A stretch of 25,582 bases of DNA from Bacillota bacterium (GCA_023436765.1 JAEZHX010000135.1:1-25582), one strand, 5' to 3'. Shown: positions 7,367 to 15,151, counted from the first letter of the stretch. A program made the numbers and translations. The notes: generated from the letters alone by a model not told the origin.

Positions 7367-7395
7367 TTGACAACAATTCTTTATGAGAATATAAT
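7367..7395 (+). promoter_or_regulatory. Consensus sigma-A promoter of the nitronate monooxygenase-like gene
   Basis: TTGACA (7367-7372) and TATAAT (7390-7395) both match consensus perfectly, with the ideal 17-base spacer. The predicted leader is about 90 bases. It includes a GC-rich hairpin with a GAAA tetraloop (CCGGTG-GAAA-CGCCGG, about 7413-7428) and a small palindrome, TTTGATTATCAAA. Confidence 0.85.
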
Positions 7396-7492
7396 TAACC
7401 TAACCGGTGGAAACGCCGGATTATTCATAAGCCAATACTTTGATTATCAAAATAAATACAACAGACGAATTCTAATTTAAGGAGACGATAAA

Positions 7493-8548
7493 ATGAAGAT
7501 GAAACCATTAGCCATAGGTAATCTGATCGCCAAATTCCCGATTATTCAAGGAGGAATGGGTGTAGGAGTCAGTCGATGGAGACTGGCGGGAGCAGTTGCA
7601 AAGGAAGGTGGAATCGGTATCATCTCAACAGCTCAGATTGGCTATGATGACCCGGATTTTGACAAGCATCAGATCGAAACAAATCTGAATGCAATCAAGA
7701 AGCATATCGAGCTTGCGAAGCAGAATGCGGAGGGCGGTGTCGTAGGGGTCAATATTATGGTGGCCACAAAGCAGTATGAGCGCTATGTTAAGACTGCCTG
7801 TGAGGCCGGTACGGATGTCATTATTTCAGGTGCAGGACTTCCGATTACGTTACCGGAGCTGGTCCGCGGCTACGATACGAAGATCGCTCCGATTGTATCC
7901 AGCTTGAAGGCGGCAAGTGTAATTTTAAGAATGTGGGACAGAAAATATGGAACCACAGCGGATTTTATTGTAATCGAAGGTCCTAAGGCCGGAGGACATC
8001 TTGGATTTTCGAAGGAACAGCTGGACCATATGAATGAGCTGGATTATGATGCTGAGATTAAAAGCATCGTAGAATACAAGAAAGAATTTGAGGAGAAATA
8101 TCAGAGAAGGATACCGGTCATCGTTGCCGGAGGGATATTTGACCGGGAGGATATCAGGCATGTACTTTCCCTCGGTGCCGATGGAGTTCAGATATCTACA
8201 AGATTCGTTGTAACAGCGGAATGTGATGCCAGCGAAGCCTATAAACAAGCCTATCTGGATGCCAGGAAAGAGGATATTAAAATTGTCATCAGTCCGGTAG
8301 GAATGCCGGGCCGAGCAATTATGACCTCCTTCATGGAAAATGTCAGTATTGCCAGGATACCTGTGAAAAGATGCTTTCATTGTCTGGAGCATTGCAATCC
8401 GAAGGATACTCCCTACTGTATCACAAAAGCATTGATTGAAGCAGTGAAAGGTAACATAAAAGAAGGTCTTATCTTCTGCGGAGAGAATGTCCACCGTCTG
8501 AAGGAAATGACCACCGTTAAGGCACTATTTGAAGAGCTGGTATTTTAA
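7493..8548 (+). CDS. Nitronate monooxygenase-like FMN oxidoreductase with C-terminal cysteine cluster
   Basis: This 351-residue TIM-barrel flavoprotein belongs to the 2-nitropropane dioxygenase / FabK-like group. Visible signatures are PIIQGGMGVGVS near the N-terminus, IEGPKAGGHLG (H169, the usual catalytic histidine position), and the FMN phosphate-binding parts VIVAGGIFD and LGADGVQISTRF. After the barrel comes a cysteine set, C294-x2-C297-x3-C301-x7-C309, in a tail that plain nitronate monooxygenases lack. It could bind an Fe-S cluster or zinc, and similar tails occur in clostridial homologues. The start has AAGGAGA at a good distance. The gene is driven by a consensus promoter and stands alone. 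The substrate is uncertain: nitronate detoxification, enoyl-ACP reduction, or an undefined NAD(P)H-flavin reaction are all possible. Confidence 0.85.
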   Translation: MKMKPLAIGNLIAKFPIIQGGMGVGVSRWRLAGAVAKEGGIGIISTAQIGYDDPDFDKHQIETNLNAIKKHIELAKQNAEGGVVGVNIMVATKQYERYVKTACEAGTDVIISGAGLPITLPELVRGYDTKIAPIVSSLKAASVILRMWDRKYGTTADFIVIEGPKAGGHLGFSKEQLDHMNELDYDAEIKSIVEYKKEFEEKYQRRIPVIVAGGIFDREDIRHVLSLGADGVQISTRFVVTAECDASEAYKQAYLDARKEDIKIVISPVGMPGRAIMTSFMENVSIARIPVKRCFHCLEHCNPKDTPYCITKALIEAVKGNIKEGLIFCGENVHRLKEMTTVKALFEELVF

Positions 8549-8593
8549 TCTGTAATTCAGAACCGATCAAGCGTATGATAATATATAAATACA

Positions 8594-8682
8594 GAAGGTT
8601 ATTCTATAATCCTGTAGGAGCTTAAGTTCCAGGGATGCTATCTAAGCATCTGAATATCACAGGAGATAATAGGATAACCTTT
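8594..8682 (+). ncRNA. Predicted three-way-junction RNA element (terminator or riboswitch-like)
   Basis: The outer stem pairs AAGGTTATTCTAT (8595-8607) with ATAGGATAACCTT (8669-8681), 13 bp with one G-T pair. After an internal loop the stem continues as CCTGT (8611-8615) with ACAGG (8659-8663). Inside are two arms: GGAGC/GTTCC closing TTAA (8617-8630), and GATGC/GCATC with a seven-base loop (8634-8650). The following bases, TTTCCTTATAA, are only moderately T-rich. It may simply end the upstream gene. It does not match any riboswitch consensus I can recall. Confidence 0.4.
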
Positions 8683-8720
8683 CCTTATAATATGAACTGC
8701 AATCCGGTTAAGTATGAAAA

Positions 8721-8738
8721 CTGTGACTTAAATCACAG
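8721..8738. promoter_or_regulatory. Perfect CRP-type palindrome (TGTGA-N6-TCACA)
   Basis: CTGTGA-CTTAAA-TCACAG is a perfect 6-bp inverted repeat with the exact half-sites and spacing of the CRP consensus. HcpR-type Fe-S or haem regulators also use TGTGA half-sites. It is about 110 bases upstream of the best gnd promoter candidate, so it is either a distant operator or a hairpin. Confidence 0.45.
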
Positions 8739-8956
8739 AATAATTTCCCATATCAAATTAGGATTGAATAAAGGATAGGGGAAAACAGAGTAAATACTCA
8801 GATTAAGAATGCAGATTAATAGGGTAGAACAAGAATAGAAAGTATGGTATAGTTACCTAAAGCTGCTGGATCTGGATCACCTAAAAGAAACTCTGGCAGC
8901 CAAAGGATATGAGATGATCGGATGACATATATTATACAATAGAATGGAGGATTAAT

Positions 8957-10354
8957 ATGGAAAAACAACAGGTTGGTGTAATCGGTCTAGCAGTAATGGG
9001 AAGGAATTTAGCTCTGAATATTGCGGATCATGGCTATTCCGTAGCAGTTTATAACCGCTCACCGGAGAAAACAGAGGAATTACGAAAGGAAGCAGAGGGT
9101 AAGAACCTGATAGGTACTTATTCCCTGAAGGATTTTATAGATGCTTTGGAAGTGCCCAGAAAAATTATCCTGATGGTACAGGCCGGGGATGCAGTGGATC
9201 AAACGATTCAACAGCTTCTGCCTTACATCAGCAAGGGCGATCTGATTATGGACGGAGGTAACTCTAATTATCAGGATACCATCCGCAGAAGTAAGGAATT
9301 AGAGGGTAACGGTTATCATTATCTCGGAACCGGGATCTCCGGCGGAGAGGAAGGAGCCAGGAAGGGACCGGCAATCATGCCGGGAGGTGAGGAAGAAGCA
9401 TACCGGATGCTCGAGCCTGTACTCACCGCGATCTCAGCCAAGGTAGGGGACGAACCCTGCTGTACCTATATCGGCAGGGATGGTGCAGGACATTTTGTTA
9501 AAATGGTTCATAACGGAATAGAGTACGCAGATATGCAGCTAATCTGCGAGGCCTACGATATTCTGAAACGGGCGATCGGACTTACCCCTCCCGAATTCCA
9601 TGCGGTATTCTCAGAATGGAACAAGGGAGAGCTGAATAGCTACTTGATTGATATTACGGCAGATATTTTTACGAAGCAGGATCCTGAGACGGGAAAATAC
9701 CTGGTGGATCTAATCTTAGATTCTGCAGGGCAGAAGGGGACCGGCAAGTGGACCGGACAGATTTCCCTTAATCTAGGGGTATCTACTCCGACCATAACTG
9801 CAGCCGTATATGAAAGATATCTGTCCACGATGAAGGAGGAACGGATCCATGCCGCCAAAATTCTGAAAGGACCCGGTATACTGGACCATAAATCAAAGGA
9901 TATGGTAGAAGCGGTACGTCGCGCTCTCTATGCCAGTAAGATTGTCTCCTATGCCCAGGGCTTCGGATTATTGAGGACGGCCTCAATCACCTATGGTTGG
10001 AAGCTTAGGCTTGGAGATATCGCTAAGATCTTCCGGGGTGGCTGCATTATCAGAGCACAGTTTTTGAATCACATTATGAGAGCCTATGAGAAGAAGCCTG
10101 AGCTTGAGAATCTGTTACTGGAGGATTATTTCCGTGATATCGTGGGTCAATACCAGGTTGAGTGGAGAGAGGTTGTGAAGCTGGCTATCACAGCAGGAAT
10201 ATCGGTACCGGGCTTCAGCAGTGCACTTAGCTTTTATGACAGCTATCGTTCCGAGGAGCTTCCAATGAATCTGCTTCAGGCACAGAGGGATTACTTCGGT
10301 GCCCATACCTATCAGAGAAAGGATATGGACGGAGTGTTCCATACCCAATGGTAA
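8957..10354 (+). CDS. gnd: 6-phosphogluconate dehydrogenase, decarboxylating
   Basis: This 465-residue cytoplasmic enzyme of the oxidative pentose phosphate pathway converts 6-phosphogluconate to ribulose 5-phosphate and CO2 while reducing NADP+. The Rossmann domain opens with VIGLAVMGRNLALN, and YNRSPEKTEE (N33, R34, S35) is the NADP-preferring form of the coenzyme loop. The active-site segment GHFVKMVHNGIEY carries K182 and E189. The all-helical C-terminal domain ends FGAHTYQRKD...FHTQW, the usual tail that reaches into the partner subunit. Length is normal for the long, dimeric type. TGGAGG lies just before the ATG. zwf, which makes the precursor, follows 138 bases downstream with no clear terminator between, so the two are probably co-expressed. 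Confidence 0.97.
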   Translation: MEKQQVGVIGLAVMGRNLALNIADHGYSVAVYNRSPEKTEELRKEAEGKNLIGTYSLKDFIDALEVPRKIILMVQAGDAVDQTIQQLLPYISKGDLIMDGGNSNYQDTIRRSKELEGNGYHYLGTGISGGEEGARKGPAIMPGGEEEAYRMLEPVLTAISAKVGDEPCCTYIGRDGAGHFVKMVHNGIEYADMQLICEAYDILKRAIGLTPPEFHAVFSEWNKGELNSYLIDITADIFTKQDPETGKYLVDLILDSAGQKGTGKWTGQISLNLGVSTPTITAAVYERYLSTMKEERIHAAKILKGPGILDHKSKDMVEAVRRALYASKIVSYAQGFGLLRTASITYGWKLRLGDIAKIFRGGCIIRAQFLNHIMRAYEKKPELENLLLEDYFRDIVGQYQVEWREVVKLAITAGISVPGFSSALSFYDSYRSEELPMNLLQAQRDYFGAHTYQRKDMDGVFHTQW

Positions 10355-10443
10355 CTGTAACCATCATAGAGGTGTGATTGTTCAACAATACATGTTCTTA
10401 GGAAATATAATGAAAGATACAGAATATAACAAATAGAGTTAAG

Positions 10444-10465
10444 ACCGGTTGATGGGTCAACCGGT
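10444..10465 (+). other. Perfect 9-bp hairpin between gnd and zwf
   Basis: ACCGGTTGA (10444-10452) and TCAACCGGT (10457-10465) enclose TGGG. There is no T-run on the plus strand and the zwf ribosome binding site follows about 10 bases later. An mRNA-stabilising or translation-tuning hairpin fits better than a terminator. Confidence 0.55.
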
Positions 10466-10492
10466 AAGACACAGGAAGGAGGAATTCGTATA

Positions 10493-11998
10493 ATGGCAGA
10501 AAACAGAAATTATCAGGAGGATGATAATTTGGCAGCAATTTTAGTAGTCTTTGGCGGCACCGGCGATTTAACGCATAGAAAGCTGATGCCCGCATTATAT
10601 AATATGCTTCTGGACGGATTACTCCCGGAGCATTTTAAGGTGGTAGCAGTCGGACGCAGGGATAAAACCGAGGAGGAGTATCGGAAGGACATCCATAATT
10701 CTGTAGATAAGCATTCCAGAAATAAGATCAATGAGGAAAAATGGCAGATTCTAAAGAATATGATTCACTATTATCAGTTTGACTTTACTGACCAGTCAGG
10801 ATATCAGGGCCTGAAGGCGTACCTTAAGGAATTGGATCAGATTGCCGGAACCTCAGGGAACCGGGTGTTCTATCTGGCAGTTGCCCCGGAGTATTTTGAA
10901 ACAATCGTTCAAGGGCTTCAGTCCAGTGATATGGCAAACATCCCCGGAAGCTATAGCAGACTGATCATTGAGAAGCCCTTCGGCAAGGATTTGATAACAG
11001 CCAGTAAACTGAATAATAAGCTGTTGGAGGTATTTGATGAGAGCAGCATCTATCGGATCGATCATTATCTCGGTAAGGAAATGATTCAGAACATCATGGT
11101 ATTACGATTCTGTAATTCCATCTTTGAGTCTATCTGGAATAATAAATTTATCGACAACATACAGATTTCACTTACAGAGAAGCTGGGGGTCGGAACCAGG
11201 GGAGGTTATTATGAGCATTCCGGTGCCATGAGAGACATGCTTCAAAATCATATTATGCAGATATTATCCCTGGTAGCGATGGAGCCTCCGGTGAATCTGA
11301 AGACGGATTCCATCCGAACTGAAAAGCTTAAGGTGATTCAGGCAATTGAGGATATCACCCCGGAATTTCTAAGAGATAATGTGGTATTCGGACAATACGG
11401 CAAAGGAACCATTGAAGGAGTACCGGTTCCCGGGTATAAAGAGGAGCTGAATGTTCCGTCAGATTCAAATACAGAAACCTTCGTGGCCTTAAAGCTTCAT
11501 ATCAATAATTTCCGCTGGGCAGGAACACCATTCTATATCAGGTCAGGTAAGAGGCTGGGTACCAGTTCGGCAGAGATTGTCATTCAGTTTAAGGACCTTC
11601 CGAATATCTTATATTTTAAGGACAAAAACATTCAGGAGCCTAATCTGCTGGTGATCAGGATACAGCCCAATGTCGGCGTATTCTTCCAGTTCAATACGAA
11701 GGATTTCAGTACCCATAGTGACATTATCCCGACGAAGATGGATACCAGCTATATCAGCCCGACCCAGGGAAATACTCCGGAAGCATATGAACGGCTGATT
11801 TATGATATTCTGCGTGGTGATGCCACCCTGTTCTCACGCTGGGATGAGGTGGAGGCAGCCTGGACCGTAGCGGACCGGATCATAAGCTACAGAGAGCAGA
11901 GAAAGGCCAAATTCCCCAATTATGACGCGGGCTCCATGGGACCGGTCAGAGCCTTCGAGCTACTTGCCCGTGACGGCAGAAAATGGTTGACGATATAA
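10493..11998 (+). CDS. zwf: Glucose-6-phosphate 1-dehydrogenase
   Basis: This 501-residue enzyme oxidises glucose 6-phosphate to 6-phosphogluconolactone with NADP+, the entry step of the oxidative pentose phosphate pathway. Seen in order: coenzyme motif VVFGGTGDLTHRKL (about 18-31), EKPFG (160-164), substrate motif RIDHYLGKE (188-196), and RDMLQNH, whose H253 is at the general-base position known from Leuconostoc (62 residues after the RIDH histidine). It is full length. GGAGG lies 10 bases before the ATG. It follows gnd, and a cyclase-family hydrolase starts 19 bases after its stop. No 6-phosphogluconolactonase gene of the known families is seen between or around these genes. Confidence 0.97.
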   Translation: MAENRNYQEDDNLAAILVVFGGTGDLTHRKLMPALYNMLLDGLLPEHFKVVAVGRRDKTEEEYRKDIHNSVDKHSRNKINEEKWQILKNMIHYYQFDFTDQSGYQGLKAYLKELDQIAGTSGNRVFYLAVAPEYFETIVQGLQSSDMANIPGSYSRLIIEKPFGKDLITASKLNNKLLEVFDESSIYRIDHYLGKEMIQNIMVLRFCNSIFESIWNNKFIDNIQISLTEKLGVGTRGGYYEHSGAMRDMLQNHIMQILSLVAMEPPVNLKTDSIRTEKLKVIQAIEDITPEFLRDNVVFGQYGKGTIEGVPVPGYKEELNVPSDSNTETFVALKLHINNFRWAGTPFYIRSGKRLGTSSAEIVIQFKDLPNILYFKDKNIQEPNLLVIRIQPNVGVFFQFNTKDFSTHSDIIPTKMDTSYISPTQGNTPEAYERLIYDILRGDATLFSRWDEVEAAWTVADRIISYREQRKAKFPNYDAGSMGPVRAFELLARDGRKWLTI

Positions 11999-12017
11999 TA
12001 GGAAAGGAGTTCTTAGA

Positions 12018-12656
12018 ATGAAGCTTACTACGGATAGGATGAGAATTTATGATATCTCCATGCCGATATTACCCTCTATGCCTGTTTATAAGGGAAAGGA
12101 GGAGAAAAGGCCGGAGCTTAGTATTGAAAGTGATTTCAAGACAGGACCCGCATATGAAAGCAAGCTTCATATGAATGTGCATACCGGAACCCACATCGAC
12201 CGCCCGCTTCATATGATCCCCGGGGGTGCTACCGTAGAATCCTTGGATTTGGCTCAGGTAGTAGCTCCCTGCATCGTTCTGGACCTAAAGGAGGCTCGGG
12301 ATAAAATTACAAAGGAGGAGCTTATCGGAAAGGAGATACCGGAAGGAAGCTTCGTGCTGCTTAAGACCAGAAATTCCTTCGAGGATATTCTGGAGAAGGA
12401 TTTTATCTATCTGGACAGAACCGGGGCAGAATACCTAACGGAGCATAAGGTCATAGGTGTCGGTATCGATTCTCTGGGGATAGAGCGAAGTCAGCCGGAG
12501 CATGAGACGCATATTCGGCTGCTTGGATCCGGTGCCGTGATTTTGGAGGGCTTACGGTTGATGGACATCGAAGAGGGCGAATATTTACTATCCGCTGCTC
12601 CGATCCTGATTGAAGGGGCAGAAGCGGCACCTGTAAGAGCATATCTGATAAAATAA
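12018..12656 (+). CDS. Cyclase-family metal-dependent hydrolase
   Basis: This 212-residue protein belongs to the cyclase family (PF04199), which includes bacterial kynurenine formamidase and isatin hydrolase. These are Mn- or Zn-dependent enzymes that hydrolyse amide or lactam bonds. The family signature HTGTHIDRPLH is at 55-65 and carries the metal ligands. YDISMPILPSMPVY near the start and IGVGIDSLGIE in the second half are also typical. Length is normal. GGAAAGGAG precedes the ATG by a suitable distance. The gene is only 19 bases after zwf and must be in the same transcript. No kynurenine pathway gene is nearby, so the substrate is not tryptophan-derived on context alone. A role in opening a sugar lactone is a hypothesis only, set out in the findings. 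Confidence 0.85.
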   Translation: MKLTTDRMRIYDISMPILPSMPVYKGKEEKRPELSIESDFKTGPAYESKLHMNVHTGTHIDRPLHMIPGGATVESLDLAQVVAPCIVLDLKEARDKITKEELIGKEIPEGSFVLLKTRNSFEDILEKDFIYLDRTGAEYLTEHKVIGVGIDSLGIERSQPEHETHIRLLGSGAVILEGLRLMDIEEGEYLLSAAPILIEGAEAAPVRAYLIK

Positions 12657-12673
12657 TGTTAATTATTCTCTTA

Positions 12674-12702
12674 TTGACAGATACTATGTCATATCATAAG
12701 AT
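12674..12702 (+). promoter_or_regulatory. Putative promoter of the amino acid permease gene
   Basis: TTGACA (perfect -35) and TAAGAT (4 of 6) are 17 bases apart and lie 71 bases before the permease start. A short direct repetition of ATAT follows. No terminator for the zwf transcript is obvious before it, so read-through is possible. Confidence 0.5.
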
Positions 12703-12773
12703 AGAATATAGTTATATATGGAATTAATTATAACCATTATACAAAATTTTATCAGAGAGGAATTTACAACAGG

Positions 12774-14111
12774 ATGAATAAGAGAATTTACGGACTTTTT
12801 ACTGCAATCACCATGATCACAGGAATTGTAATCGGATCTGGTATCTTCTTCAAATCGGATGATATTTTAAATTATACCGGAGGCAGTGTTCTGCTGGGTA
12901 TCATCATCTTTATCATTGCTGCCTTTGCGATTGTATTCGGATGTCTGGCAATTTCACAGCTGGCCTCGAGAACCGACAAGCCGGGAGGCTTGGTTTCTTA
13001 TGCTGAGGATTTTGTAGGCATGGGAGTTTCCTGTGCTTTCGGATGGTTTCATACCTTCCTGTACCTTCCGACTCTGTCAGCCATTGTATCCTGGGTTTCA
13101 GGTATCTATATCTGCCAGCTTTTTGGTATAACAATCACACTGGAAAGCACTACCTTAATCGGTACAATCTGTCTTACGGCCTTATTCATCATTAATATTC
13201 TTTCTGCCAAGCTGGGGGGCTATGTTCAGAATGCCGCTATGGTGATAAAATTAGTTCCTCTGTTATTGATTGCTTTGGCTGGACTTTTCTTTGGTAATCC
13301 GGGTCAAATGATGGTAGAAGATTTCCAAGGCTTTGGAGCAGCCTCCAGGGATTTTACCTGGATTGCGGCCTTTGCACCGATTGCCTTCTCCTTTGATGGT
13401 TGGATCGTATCCACTGCCATCTGCAGTGAGATCAAGAACAGTAAGAGAAATCTTCCTTTGGCTCTTACGATATCACCTCTGGTAATTCTACTGGTTTATA
13501 TTGCATATTTTGTTGGAATGTCTTCCCTGATCGGCCCGGGAGAAATCTTAAAACAGGGGGATGCTTCTGTGTATGTCGCCTCCAGTAAGCTTTTTGGTGA
13601 TCTGGGTGCCCGTGCTATTCTGGTATTTGTAATTATTTCTGTACTGGGAACTGTGAACGGCCTCGTACTGGGCTTTATCCGTATGCCTTATTCCCTGGCA
13701 CTTAGAAAAATGATACCCGGAAGTGCCCATCTTGCCAAGGAGAATCCAAAATTTAACGGCATGCCAATGAATTCAGCCTTTTTCGCTTATCTGCTATCCC
13801 TTGTCTGGATGCTGATTCATTATATCACTCAGAAGAAGGGGATGCGTGGGGATGTATCGGAGATTGCCATCGGTGTCAGCTATCTGAATTACATGGTATT
13901 ATATTTTGCTGTTATGCGCCTGACGAAAAAGGGTGAGATCAAAGGGGTCGGAAAAGGGTATGTTATTCCGATTCTTGCAGGAATAGGATCCCTTGTCATC
14001 CTGTCAGGAAGTGTCACCCATCCGTTATTCCCTTATTATGCAGCGATCTGCCTCTTAATTATGTTCTCGGGTCTACTGTATTACAGGAAGAACAAGCATA
14101 ATATTACATGA
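12774..14111 (+). CDS. APC-superfamily amino acid permease
   Basis: This 445-residue polytopic membrane protein has about 12 predicted helices. The first helix carries ITGIVIGSGIFFKSDDIL, the substrate-binding G(S/T)G-I-F motif of amino acid-polyamine-organocation carriers. SRTDKPGGLVSYAEDFVG after the second helix and FAPIAFSFDGWIVSTAICSE in the sixth-helix region are also family-like and closest to LAT-type exchangers. It probably moves neutral amino acids across the cytoplasmic membrane. Substrate and direction cannot be read from sequence. The ribosome binding site (AGAGGAA) is somewhat far from the ATG. It is probably a single-gene transcript, followed by terminator-like hairpins. Confidence 0.88.
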   Translation: MNKRIYGLFTAITMITGIVIGSGIFFKSDDILNYTGGSVLLGIIIFIIAAFAIVFGCLAISQLASRTDKPGGLVSYAEDFVGMGVSCAFGWFHTFLYLPTLSAIVSWVSGIYICQLFGITITLESTTLIGTICLTALFIINILSAKLGGYVQNAAMVIKLVPLLLIALAGLFFGNPGQMMVEDFQGFGAASRDFTWIAAFAPIAFSFDGWIVSTAICSEIKNSKRNLPLALTISPLVILLVYIAYFVGMSSLIGPGEILKQGDASVYVASSKLFGDLGARAILVFVIISVLGTVNGLVLGFIRMPYSLALRKMIPGSAHLAKENPKFNGMPMNSAFFAYLLSLVWMLIHYITQKKGMRGDVSEIAIGVSYLNYMVLYFAVMRLTKKGEIKGVGKGYVIPILAGIGSLVILSGSVTHPLFPYYAAICLLIMFSGLLYYRKNKHNIT

Positions 14112-14126
14112 TTTTTAGGATAATAA

Positions 14127-14142
14127 TTGAGAAACCTCTCAA
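14127..14142 (+). other. Small hairpin after the permease gene
   Basis: TTGAGA and TCTCAA enclose AACC, a 6-bp perfect stem followed by TAATTAAG. It may help end transcription together with the longer hairpin downstream. Confidence 0.35.
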
Positions 14143-14173
14143 TAATTAAGTATAATACAGAAGACAAGACTAA

Positions 14174-14226
14174 AAAACTGTATCGATACATCTCTGAACA
14201 ATCGGAGGTTCGGTACAGTTTTATCA
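14174..14226 (+). terminator. Terminator of the permease gene, possibly bidirectional
   Basis: AAAACTGTA (14174-14182) pairs with TACAGTTTT (14214-14222) and the stem extends inward to about 13 bp with one G-T pair (TCGA with TCGG). A-runs on the left and TTTTAT on the right suit termination on either strand. Confidence 0.65.
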
Positions 14227-14237
14227 TATTTGTTCTA

Positions 14238-14266
14238 TTGACATTACCGGACAGAGTCATTAGAAT
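14238..14266 (+). promoter_or_regulatory. Strong sigma-A promoter of degV
   Basis: TTGACA (perfect) and TAGAAT (5 of 6) with a 17-base spacer. Transcription would begin near 14273, which rules out the ATG at 14273 as a useful start codon and supports the ATG at 14300. Confidence 0.75.
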
Positions 14267-14299
14267 TAGCTTATGCCTGAAAGGTTAAAGGAGAATATT

Positions 14300-15151
14300 A
14301 TGAATAAGATTAAAATACTGGCAGATAGTACCTGTGATTTATCAGAGGAGCTGATTAAAGCTCATGATATCGGAATTATTCCTCTGATGATTTCACTTGG
14401 AAGTGATAGTTTAAAGGATGGCATTGAGATAATGCCGGATGCGATATATGAATGGTCTGACCAAACCGGTGAGACACCGAAGACGGCAGCACCGACCCTG
14501 GGGGATGCTGTGGATTTTCTGACACCCTATGTCGAGAAGGATATGGAAATAATCTTCTTTGGTATCTCCGAAACAATGTCCGCTACCTGTCAGGTGCTAA
14601 GGCTGGCAGCCGAACAGCTCGGCTATCAGAAAATCTATGTTGTTAATTCCAAAAACCTTTCCACGGGAATTGGGCTCCAGGTGCTTCGGGCAGCGGAGCT
14701 GGCACGAAAGGGTTATGGAGTCGAAGAAATTCTGGAGGATAACCGGAATATCAACGGTAAAGTCCGTGCCAGCTTTGTCGTAGATACCCTTACCTTTCTT
14801 CACAGAGGCGGCAGATGCTCAGGGGTAGCCGCATTACTCGCCAATACCCTGAAGCTGAAGCCTGAAATAGTCGTCAAGGATGGGAAGATGGAGGTAGAGA
14901 AGAAATACCGCGGGAATAGTAAGGCAGCATTAATGAAGTATTGTAAGGATAAAGAACTACTCTTAAAGGATGCCGATCCCACCAGAGTGTTTATTACTCA
15001 TTCAGGCTGCCCCAAAGATGTGGTAGAAGAGATAACAGCCTTCTTAAGAAGTCTTGGAATCTTCGGAGAGTTGCTGGAAACCCGTGCAGGCAGCGTAATA
15101 TCGAGCCACTGCGGTCCGAATACCCTGGGAATATTGTATATCAGCCGTTAA
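14300..15151 (+). CDS. degV: DegV family fatty-acid-binding protein
   Basis: This 283-residue protein begins MNKIKILADSTCDLSEEL, the DegV signature. TPKTAAPTLGDAVDFL, IFFGISETMSATCQ and the second-domain VDTLTFLHRGGRCSGVAALL are also typical. DegV/FakB proteins bind a fatty acid in a cleft between two alpha/beta domains. In Firmicutes some of them present it to the FakA kinase for phospholipid synthesis. No fakA is nearby, so whether this copy is a FakB is unknown. An in-frame ATG 27 bases upstream (14273) was not used, because AAAGGAG sits directly before 14300 and the promoter would start transcription near 14273. It is probably monocistronic. Confidence 0.9.
   Translation: MNKIKILADSTCDLSEELIKAHDIGIIPLMISLGSDSLKDGIEIMPDAIYEWSDQTGETPKTAAPTLGDAVDFLTPYVEKDMEIIFFGISETMSATCQVLRLAAEQLGYQKIYVVNSKNLSTGIGLQVLRAAELARKGYGVEEILEDNRNINGKVRASFVVDTLTFLHRGGRCSGVAALLANTLKLKPEIVVKDGKMEVEKKYRGNSKAALMKYCKDKELLLKDADPTRVFITHSGCPKDVVEEITAFLRSLGIFGELLETRAGSVISSHCGPNTLGILYISR

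Larger units (their letters stand above)
8549..8956. other. 408-base gap before gnd with several structured elements
   Basis: In order it holds a large folded element (8594-8682), a perfect CRP-type palindrome (8721-8738), an open 29-codon remnant without a start (8839-8925), and an extended -10 promoter candidate (TGGTATAGT, 8845-8853). No complete gene is seen. Confidence 0.6.

Noticed and set aside
7244..7480. A 78-codon plus-strand frame before the flavoprotein gene
   Set aside because: It has no ribosome binding site, spans a long inverted repeat and a consensus promoter, and has a composition typical of A+T-rich non-coding DNA.
7925..8494. A 189-codon minus-strand frame
   Set aside because: It is the opposite-strand shadow of the nitronate monooxygenase-like gene, whose own protein has clear family motifs.
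8608..8665. Purine riboswitch, because of TATAATCCTG and a three-way junction
   Set aside because: The conserved junction and loop bases of the purine riboswitch are absent. Only the short TATAATCC resemblance and general shape agree.
14273..14299. Upstream ATG as the start of degV
   Set aside because: The predicted transcription start is at about the same base, and the good ribosome binding site is placed for the ATG at 14300.
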